From contig JAFNKG010000018.1 of the NCBI GenBank assembly GCA_017883965.1, positions 1 through 36,645 of the forward strand: a stretch of 36,645 bases of DNA. The letters run 5' to 3'. The translations under genes and the position numbers were made by a program. This document shows, in pieces, positions 31,017-36,645 of this stretch. Every line of letters begins with the position of its first letter. Position 1 is the first letter of the stretch. The DNA comes from Candidatus Methanophagales archaeon (lineage in GTDB: Archaea; Halobacteriota; Syntropharchaeia; Alkanophagales; Methanospirareceae). The notes beneath the pieces are model-generated. The model was given only the letters and a program-made list of their open reading frames with translations. It was not told where the DNA came from and did no database searches.

Positions 31017-33245
31017 TTATATCTCCACCTCAACCACGGTCTTTTCCAGATACAACTGGACACCGTGCTCATGTCCATAAAACTCAACAGACACAGTTTT
31101 TGCAGTAGCATTAACACTGACATTATAGTCATAAGGAGTAGTCAAGGTGGTTTTTTCAAGCTCCCTATTGAACCACTTATCCCAGATGGACGGGTACTCA
31201 GTGGTAAGGTTGAGGGTTAAATTATCGAATTTATTGCTGAAGCTATCGTAGTCATTGTAGAAATTTTCCACCGAAGTTGTAGTTGCACCGGCGTAAGAAA
31301 ACTTGGTGCCGGTCAAATCAATCATAGAAATCTCTATTGTAGGGATGCCACTCTCGCTGGTGATATTAATAGGAGGTGGGTGAAGCATGAATCCGCCTTC
31401 CCTTTGATACTTAATCACCGCACCGTGCTCATAGACAATCTCCTGGTTGGGGTAGTAGAGGTAGTTGCTTTTGAATTTGATGATACCCGATGCCTCTTCC
31501 ACAGTTGGACTACCACCTACCGGGTTGGAGGAGGAGTAATTTATGCGGACGGAATACAATTCAGGAGTCATAGTGGCTTCATAAGTGTATAATTCCGCAC
31601 GATACTGAATATAGCGATGCCCATCAAATGCAGAGGATAAATCGGAGATGTCCTGTCCATTTGCTACTGCGGGGCAGTTTTCCCACAGCGTGGCATTCCC
31701 ATCCATGACAGAGGACATGCTTGTTCTTGCTTTCATTACAATAGATGTATATTCATCAGAAACAGCGCTCCATGTCATTTCGCCGTAACATGTGGTGGTA
31801 TTCTCGGTGTCATAGACACGTGAGACGTAGTAACCGAAAGAATAATGAGGGACAGAGGAGATGTAAGTGGTTCCACTTTCGTAAAAAGAACCACTTGAGC
31901 CAGAGACTCCGTTTTCTCCGGCATTTTTACCACCAGCACCACCAGCACCACCAGCACCACCGTCCACAGGATGAGAATAACTTGTAGAAGTATAGAGAGA
32001 TGTATTTTCATAAAATACTTTGATTCTTCCGCCGGCTCCACCACCAGCACCACCACCGCTATCTGCATTTCCAGTGGACCCATTACCACCTGCCCCTCCG
32101 AGACCACCTTTAGCAGATAGTGTGCCGGAGATTGATACGTCACGTCCACGAATGATGATGGTTCCGCCACTGCCACCACCACCACCACCGCCTGCTTTAC
32201 CAGAAGATTCCGCACCATTTCTACCATGTGACCCGTCAGCGGAAATAGTTCCGGCAATGGTTATTTTCTCGGCAGACAATAAAATTGCTCCACCTCCGTT
32301 TCCTCCATCACCGCCATTTGCACCTACGAAAGGCGTTCCCGCCGCACCTTCTCCGTATCCACCGCCACCACCACCAGAGCCAAATTCTATGACTGAAGAA
32401 GTGTCATCACTATAAGAGTCTCCACCTGCACCAGCCTCAGAAGTTATATCTCCTCCCAGACCGCCGTTACCGCCATCTCCACCATAACCCGCACCACCGC
32501 CTCCGCCACCAGTATAGCCGGGGTTTCCGTAGCCCATGCCGCTACCTATTGTACCACCGTCGCCGCCTAAATATCCCCTACCATCGGCGAATATTTTGGA
32601 AGTGGAATCTATGGTGATTTGATTGGCATAGATTTTTAAGAATTGGCAGGGAGCGACGTATAAAGTGCCGCCATTTACGATTTCAACACGGTCGTAGTAA
32701 TACTCATCGCCGCGGATTGCCGCAGTTCCATCAAGGATTAAATCTCCATGAGTAGAAAGTTTTGAAAGTTTAATCTCGTCGGAAGTGACATCCACTTTAA
32801 CTCTAACTGCATCTGCATTCATAAAATCAGCGGTGGTGGTCTCTTCCCAAAAGTAGTTTACCGGAGACGGTGGTGTTGGTCCTCCCGTAACAGCGGGCGT
32901 AATCTTGAATATTTCAGTATCAGGAAGGAAGTTAAGGCTCGAGCCCGGAGGTGACATGCCGAGGATAGGGACTTTATCAGGCGCCATTTTTACAGGTATT
33001 GCGCCTCCAGCAAGTTCGCTCTCGCCCTTTTTTAACACGATTCCATCAATGAGTGTTTTCAGTTCTGAGAAGTCATCTGCGACGTTGGCTGTATGTAGCG
33101 CTTCATAATCCTTGGTCCAGTCAGGGATATGAGAGGCAAAATAACTGGTTGATGCAACAATAAGGATACCTATAACGAGGACGGCACCAATCACCGTTGA
33201 TTGCGCATCTTCAGATTGCAGGAAGTTTTTATTTCTCTCCTTCAT
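31017..33245 (-). CDS. Giant glycine-rich pilin-like surface protein (paralog 1)
   Basis: 742 residues. The start MKERNKNFLQSEDAQSTVIG has the archaeal class III/pilin signal: basic head, then DA|QSTVIGAVLVIGILI, processed before the hydrophobic helix (about residues 18-38). Next come a pilin-like segment (DFSELKTLIDGI), a huge Gly-rich region (about 220-440, with units such as GGGGGAGYGG and IxADGxxGxxG), a beta-sandwich-like domain with RYIQYRAELYTYE, and a C-terminal block YYPNQEIVYEHGAVIKYQ common to archaeal pilin-like families. It ends VYLEKT/LYLEKTVVEVEI-like. The filament motor operon is convergent and adjacent, so it is a candidate substrate (inference). A second paralog lies upstream. 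Confidence 0.8.
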   Translation of the reverse strand: MKERNKNFLQSEDAQSTVIGAVLVIGILIVASTSYFASHIPDWTKDYEALHTANVADDFSELKTLIDGIVLKKGESELAGGAIPVKMAPDKVPILGMSPPGSSLNFLPDTEIFKITPAVTGGPTPPSPVNYFWEETTTADFMNADAVRVKVDVTSDEIKLSKLSTHGDLILDGTAAIRGDEYYYDRVEIVNGGTLYVAPCQFLKIYANQITIDSTSKIFADGRGYLGGDGGTIGSGMGYGNPGYTGGGGGGAGYGGDGGNGGLGGDITSEAGAGGDSYSDDTSSVIEFGSGGGGGGYGEGAAGTPFVGANGGDGGNGGGAILLSAEKITIAGTISADGSHGRNGAESSGKAGGGGGGGSGGTIIIRGRDVSISGTLSAKGGLGGAGGNGSTGNADSGGGAGGGAGGRIKVFYENTSLYTSTSYSHPVDGGAGGAGGAGGKNAGENGVSGSSGSFYESGTTYISSVPHYSFGYYVSRVYDTENTTTCYGEMTWSAVSDEYTSIVMKARTSMSSVMDGNATLWENCPAVANGQDISDLSSAFDGHRYIQYRAELYTYEATMTPELYSVRINYSSSNPVGGSPTVEEASGIIKFKSNYLYYPNQEIVYEHGAVIKYQREGGFMLHPPPINITSESGIPTIEISMIDLTGTKFSYAGATTTSVENFYNDYDSFSNKFDNLTLNLTTEYPSIWDKWFNRELEKTTLTTPYDYNVSVNATAKTVSVEFYGHEHGVQLYLEKTVVEVEI

Positions 33246-33388
33246 TGTCTGTCGTGGTCTTGGATTTCAAATAAACGCGCTATTCATTTTCTTCTTTTGT
33301 TCACTATAAATATAAATGTATCCATTATTTGTAAATTATCTTTCACTGGTAGATATAAATGTATCCATTGTTTGTAAATCATATTTAC
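33246..33388. promoter_or_regulatory. Upstream region of paralog 1 with two tandem TATA-like motifs
   Basis: On the plus strand ATATAAATGTATCCATTATT... (33310-33336) and ATATAAATGTATCCATTGTT... (33353-33379) are near-identical 27-nt copies exactly 43 nt apart. On the minus (coding) strand each reads ATTTACAAA...ATGGATACATTTATAT, ending in a TATA-like TTTATAT. The copy nearest the gene is about 65 nt upstream of its ATG, leaving a leader of about 40 nt. A related pair lies upstream of paralog 2. Confidence 0.6.
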
Positions 33389-35557
33389 TTATATCTCCAC
33401 CTCAACCGCGGTCTTTTCCAGATACAACTCAACATCATCCCCTTTACCGTAAAAATCGACTTCCACATTTTTACCTGTAACACTGACGTCAAAATAAGAA
33501 GCGTCCAATCCTGATTCTTCAAGCGTCTTATCAAACCAGTTACCCCAGACGAAAGGATAGTCAGTGGTGATATTGATAGTCAAACCAGGGTATTTCAAAC
33601 CGTCAGCGAGCAAAGTGTAAGTTTTGAACTGGGTTTTCACAGATGTCGAAGTTCCACCGGAGTAAGAATAGTTGGCGCCGGTCAAATCAACCAAAGAAAT
33701 TCTTATCGTCGGGATGCCACTCTCGTTGGAGATAAGAATAGGAGGAGCTTGAAGCATGAATCCGCCTTCATTTTGATACTTAATCACCGCGCCGTGCTCA
33801 TAGACAATCTCCTGGTTTGGGTAGTAGAGGTAATTGCTTCTGAATTTGATGCTTCCGGAGGCGTTTGCTAAGGTAGGACCAGGACTCTGTGTGGAGAAGG
33901 AATAATTGACTTTAGTTCTGGTCAAAGCAGATGTCTTAGAGTCATCATCAGTGGACAATTCCGCACGATACTGAATGTAGCGATGTGCAACCGGGGATAC
34001 TGAGCCTACACCCGACAAATCAATTACGTTTTCTCCATTATCCGATGAGAGTTCGGGGCAGTCATCCCAGGAAATTGCAGAAGCCATGTTTTCATTCCAG
34101 TCTGTTCTGACCTTCATAACAAGGTCACTATTCAAAGTAGCGTCCCAGGTCATTTCGCCATAACCTACGCTGTCATCTCCCGTATCATGCACAGTGGAAA
34201 CGAAGTAACCGGTTGAATAGTAAGTGACATCGGTGGGCGAGGTGGCGTATGCAACTTGCTTCTTGTAATAGGTACCATCGTCTCCATTAGCACCACCTGG
34301 AGTTCCACTACCTCCTTGTCCTTTATCCACCGACTCATCTGGACTAACGGTACCTAATTCATAAAATATCTTGATTCTCCCACCGGCTCCACCTCCACCT
34401 CCTTCACCACTACTGTAACCAGCACCACCATCACCGCCGTTTGCAGAAAGCGTGGCTGTGCCTGGGATTGTAACGTCTTTTCCACGTATCAGAATGCCTC
34501 CACCACTGCCTCCACCACCACCGCCTGCATCGCCGCCAGAGCCAGTTTCACCATCTATACCGTTGGCAGAAATGGTTCCGTCAATGGTTATTTCTTCGGC
34601 ATCCAGCCAGATGGCTCCACCACCAGTTCCACCAGTTCCACCCCACGCATCTCCACCACCACCTCCCCCGGAGCCTATTTGTATGAATAAGGAAGTTTCA
34701 TCTCCATACTTCACTCCTCCATCTCCTCCATAACTTCCACCACCGTCTCCGCCTTCTCCTCCATAGCCAGCACCACCGCCGCCGCCACCGCTACCCATGC
34801 CACCACCACCACCACCGCCGCCACCAAAAGAACCCGGTTTTCCATAACCTATGCCAGAACCCGCTGACTCACTGCCACCACCTAAATTCCCCCTGCCGTC
34901 GGCATCTATTTTTGAGCTGGAATCTACGGTGATGTTGCTGGCGTAGATTCTCAAAACGCCCGAAGCATTAGTAACGGATAAAACGCTATTGTTTTTGATT
35001 ATGACCTGACCGTAGTAATGAATATAAGGGGGGGCTAAGTCTCCGGATAGCTCCATCTCCGTATTATCCAGGATTAAATCCGTAGTGGTAGGCGAAGAAA
35101 GCATTACCATATCAGAGGAGACACTCACCCTATTGGAGTTATCATAGTCGTAATAATCGGTGAAACCAGAATTAGGTACTGTCCAATCTCCGCTTCCGCC
35201 ACTACCACCACCAACCGGGACTATGAGTTCGAATTTTTCAGCTTCCGGATCGAAGACCAGGTTTGACCCAGGCGGTGAGATACCGAAGATAGGAACTTCC
35301 TCAGGACACATTTTTATGTTTGTAGTTCTCTCAAAGAGCTCTCCTTTTATTCCATCAATTAGCGTTTTCTGTTCTGAGAAGTCATCTTCGACGTCGGCAG
35401 TATGTAGAGCTTCAAAATCCTTCGTCCAATCGGGGACTTGAGTGGCAAAATAAATGGATGATGCAGCAATAAAGATACCTATAATTAGGACGGTACCAAT
35501 CACCGTTGATTGTGCATCTTCCGATTGCAGGAAATTTTTATTTTTTTTCATGGGCAT
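33389..35557 (-). CDS. Giant glycine-rich pilin-like surface protein (paralog 2)
   Basis: About 722 residues from the ATG at 35557 (MPMKKNKNFLQSEDAQSTVI); the ATG at 35551 and an upstream one are alternatives. The same GACAATG context occurs at the paralog 1 start. Same architecture as paralog 1: pilin-like signal and helix (QSTVIGTVLIIGIFIAASSI), Gly-rich region (about 220-410, with GGGGGGGGGMGSGGGGGG-type runs), an HRYIQYRAELSTDDDSKT beta domain, the YYPNQEIVYEHGAVIKYQ block and the ending LYLEKTAVEVEI. The N- and C-terminal parts are more alike than the Gly-rich centre, which differs in repeat content. Both genes are read toward the motor operon. The Gly-rich region could form an extended, sticky or water-binding stalk; that is inference. 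Confidence 0.8.
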   Translation of the reverse strand: MPMKKNKNFLQSEDAQSTVIGTVLIIGIFIAASSIYFATQVPDWTKDFEALHTADVEDDFSEQKTLIDGIKGELFERTTNIKMCPEEVPIFGISPPGSNLVFDPEAEKFELIVPVGGGSGGSGDWTVPNSGFTDYYDYDNSNRVSVSSDMVMLSSPTTTDLILDNTEMELSGDLAPPYIHYYGQVIIKNNSVLSVTNASGVLRIYASNITVDSSSKIDADGRGNLGGGSESAGSGIGYGKPGSFGGGGGGGGGMGSGGGGGGAGYGGEGGDGGGSYGGDGGVKYGDETSLFIQIGSGGGGGGDAWGGTGGTGGGAIWLDAEEITIDGTISANGIDGETGSGGDAGGGGGGSGGGILIRGKDVTIPGTATLSANGGDGGAGYSSGEGGGGGAGGRIKIFYELGTVSPDESVDKGQGGSGTPGGANGDDGTYYKKQVAYATSPTDVTYYSTGYFVSTVHDTGDDSVGYGEMTWDATLNSDLVMKVRTDWNENMASAISWDDCPELSSDNGENVIDLSGVGSVSPVAHRYIQYRAELSTDDDSKTSALTRTKVNYSFSTQSPGPTLANASGSIKFRSNYLYYPNQEIVYEHGAVIKYQNEGGFMLQAPPILISNESGIPTIRISLVDLTGANYSYSGGTSTSVKTQFKTYTLLADGLKYPGLTINITTDYPFVWGNWFDKTLEESGLDASYFDVSVTGKNVEVDFYGKGDDVELYLEKTAVEVEI

Positions 35558-35572
35558 TGTCCAGGATTCCAA

Positions 35573-35802
35573 ATAAAAGAAATATCCAATTTCTCCTTTC
35601 GTTCAGAGTTAAACGTAAGAGTATGCTCTATTATATGAAAAGATAAATACTAATATATAAAGGTATATGCTATTACATAAATTATTGTTCAATGATGAAT
35701 ATAAAAGTATCTAATGTTTGTAAAATCTTTAAATGATAGAATGATAGACAAAACCGAGAAGAAGCAAGTTAAAGGAATTATCGCAGCGTTGAAAAAATAG
35801 AT
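35573..35802. promoter_or_regulatory. Upstream region of paralog 2 with two tandem motifs
   Basis: On the plus strand ATATAAAAGTATCTAATGTT... (35699-35726) and a weaker ATATAAAGGTATATGCTATT... (35655-35683) lie 44 nt apart, matching the spacing of the pair before paralog 1 (43 nt). A short A-rich frame (MIDKTEKKQVKGIIAALKK, ends near 35800) may be a gene remnant but is too short to support. No other gene seen. Confidence 0.5.
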
Positions 35803-36261
35803 TTATTCTGGTGTGATTATCTCCAAAAAATCAACTCGCTTAAAATCAGGGTCAAATGTAGCAATCTTTCTGATTCTTTGATGCTTGCAAGTTGCGGCGA
35901 TTAAGGCATCATTCGGAAGTAAGTGATATTCCTTAATAACTTCCTTAGAAACATCGAAAATTTCTTCGTTCAATTCTAAGACAACCAACTTATCCTTTAT
36001 CGAATTAAGCAGATGTAGCCTATCTACTATTAACTTCTTCCCTCTGCCTTTCTCGAATTCCTTTTTCATTCTGAAAAAACTGTATTTCTCGGTGTTTAAT
36101 TCGTCTAAAACGCTACTAACAATGATTTTGAAACTTGCCTCTTCAAGAACATTAACGGGTATGTGCAAAAGATAGATGGAGAGTTTTCTTAGAACTTCGA
36201 GTTCGCCTTCAAGTATAACTTTCAGAAGAACGGTTGTATCAATCAAGCATTTTTCCTTCAT
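35803..36261 (-). CDS. PIN-domain (VapC-like) ribonuclease toxin
   Basis: About 152 residues from the ATG at 36261; an ATG four codons upstream (36273) is also possible. Acidic active-site positions are visible: Asp in CLIDTTVLLK, a central Glu (VLEEASFKI), Asp in LLPNDALIAATCKH and Asp in TFDPDFKRVDF. PIN toxins cleave RNA (often tRNA or rRNA) and are neutralised by an adjacent antitoxin. The start lies inside the end of the DUF104-type gene, which is the usual coupling. Length is a little long for VapC but within range. No ribosome site precedes either start. Confidence 0.85.
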   Translation of the reverse strand: MKEKCLIDTTVLLKVILEGELEVLRKLSIYLLHIPVNVLEEASFKIIVSSVLDELNTEKYSFFRMKKEFEKGRGKKLIVDRLHLLNSIKDKLVVLELNEEIFDVSKEVIKEYHLLPNDALIAATCKHQRIRKIATFDPDFKRVDFLEIITPE

Positions 36262-36466
36262 AGTACATTTCATCTAATTTTTGCGGACGGATTCTTACCT
36301 TTGGCAAGGTTTTAATTGCTTCTTTTATTTCTTTAATGTCCTTTAATGTGAGACTTCCCTTTTCCTTCTCTATTATAATTTTTGCTTTTCCCCCTTCCTC
36401 CATTTCCACCTTCTTCAGTGGCTTGAACACTCCATCTTCATAAACCACCTCAATCGTTTTTTGCAT
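36239..36466 (-). CDS. AF2212-like (DUF104) antitoxin
   Basis: 75 residues. IEVVYEDGVFKPLKKVEMEE followed by GGKAKIIIEKEKG is the short beta-rich signature of DUF104/AF2212 antitoxins, common in archaea and cyanobacteria. The C-terminal half (LTLKDIKEIKEAIKTLPKVR) is a helical arm likely to wrap the PIN toxin. It is the first gene of the pair and overlaps the toxin start by 23-35 nt, so the two would be translated together. Such antitoxins often repress their own promoter as a complex; no operator is obvious here. Confidence 0.85.
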   Translation of the reverse strand: MQKTIEVVYEDGVFKPLKKVEMEEGGKAKIIIEKEKGSLTLKDIKEIKEAIKTLPKVRIRPQKLDEMYYEGKMLD

Positions 36467-36583
36467 CTGGCATCGCCTCGCTATTTCATCCTTGATTTTA
36501 AAATATTATTCTTTCATATAAATTTTTGCATTTTTCATTTTGCACTCTGCTCTGCATTTTGCAATTAGCTTGACATTGTCAGA
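36467..36583. repeat. TTTGCA-type mini-array
   Basis: The stretch 36524-36566 carries TTTTTGCATTTTTCATTTTG, then CACTCTGCTCTGCATTTTGC, a decayed TTTGCA array like those at 11146-11167 and 26324-26342. AT-rich sequence before it may hold the toxin-antitoxin promoter. Confidence 0.45.
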
Positions 36584-36619
36584 TTAACCGCAGAGTTCAC
36601 GGAGAACGCAGAGGATGTA
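36584..36619 (+). repeat. CGCAGAG-type intergenic repeat, best preserved copy
   Basis: ATTAACCGCAGAGTTCACGG followed by AGAACGCAGAGGATGTAG. It has an 11-nt periodicity (CGCAGAGTTCA / CGGAGAACGCA / GAGGATG). Related copies with the ACCGC..GAG core lie at about 12288-12353 and 26208-26305. Confidence 0.55.
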
Positions 36620-36645
36620 GGTTTAGAGGTTTAGGTTTTAGGGTT
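36620..36645 (+). repeat. TTTAGG-type short array at the window edge
   Basis: GGTTTAGAGGTTTAGGTTTT then AGGGTT, a degenerate TTTAGGG-like minisatellite that continues beyond the window. Its resemblance to telomere repeats is probably chance. Confidence 0.4.

Noticed and set aside
32020-32415. Pro-rich open frame opposite the glycine-rich gene
   Set aside because: The PPPPP runs are simply the reverse complement of GGN glycine codons in paralog 1; a similar frame at 34452-34733 mirrors paralog 2.
35739-35800. Tiny frame MIDKTEKKQVKGIIAALKK
   Set aside because: About 20 codons with no ribosome site or recognised family; may be a relic but cannot be supported as a gene.
36620-36645. Telomere-like TTTAGGG repeats suggesting a linear end
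   Set aside because: Only a few degenerate units at an arbitrary window edge; archaeal chromosomes are circular.

Overview
The window reads as a piece of an archaeal chromosome, most likely a methanogen-related euryarchaeote, and in style close to the ANME-1/Methanophagales group (that placement is inference). The archaeal assignment rests on Sec61-beta, Pth2, diphthine synthase (Dph5), an XPD-type Fe-S helicase, an archaeal-type ValRS, an archaeosortase with a PEF-type sorting signal, a DUF2119 protein of the methanogen type, FlaI/TadA-TadC-like pilus genes, and TATA-like boxes about 25-40 nt upstream of starts. No rRNA, CRISPR array or insertion sequence with a transposase gene was seen.

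Layout. 1-3.7 kb (minus strand): a protein-sorting cassette made of a small secreted protein, an EpsI/DUF3485 protein, an exosortase-family enzyme and a PEF-CTERM-like substrate, followed by a YdjM/DUF457 membrane protein. 3.7-7.5 kb: tRNA-Leu(UAG), whose 5' end overlaps the end of moaC, then Sec61-beta, a broken small gene pair and valS. 7.5-11.1 kb (plus): pth2, DUF2119, an ArsR-like regulator and an XPD-like helicase. 11.2-14.4 kb: a small hypothetical gene, a DUF5678/retropepsin pair, homoserine dehydrogenase with its ACT-domain partner, and a DUF4258/DUF2283 toxin-antitoxin-like pair. 14.4-18 kb (minus): metG carrying an in-frame palindromic insertion, a decayed PGF-CTERM surface-protein gene, a DUF4870 protein and dph5. 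18-21.4 kb (plus): two secreted proteins, a tandem DUF5667-like helical protein and a papain-like peptidase with PKD domains, ending at a strong hairpin terminator. 21.5-23.3 kb (minus): a membrane S49 protease and a DUF4350-like partner. 23.4-27.4 kb: argS, a CBS-domain protein and an orphan membrane histidine kinase. 27.6-35.6 kb: a secretion/pilus ATPase with two TadC/GspF-type membrane proteins, converging on two giant paralogous glycine-rich proteins with pilin-like N-termini. 35.8-36.5 kb: an AF2212-like (DUF104)/PIN toxin-antitoxin pair, then an intergenic repeat mosaic.

How the genes work together. Housekeeping translation genes (valS, metG, argS, pth2, dph5, tRNA-Leu) alternate with cell-envelope modules: PEF/archaeosortase sorting, the peptidase and helical secreted proteins, S49/DUF4350, and the pilus machine with its candidate giant substrates. 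The most unusual items are the two glycine-rich pilin-like proteins facing a minimal type IV-pilus-like motor and sharing an upstream tandem motif, the palindromic element inserted in frame inside metG, the moaC/tRNA-Leu overlap, and a family of intergenic CGCAGAG-type repeats including one 98-bp inverted-repeat copy.
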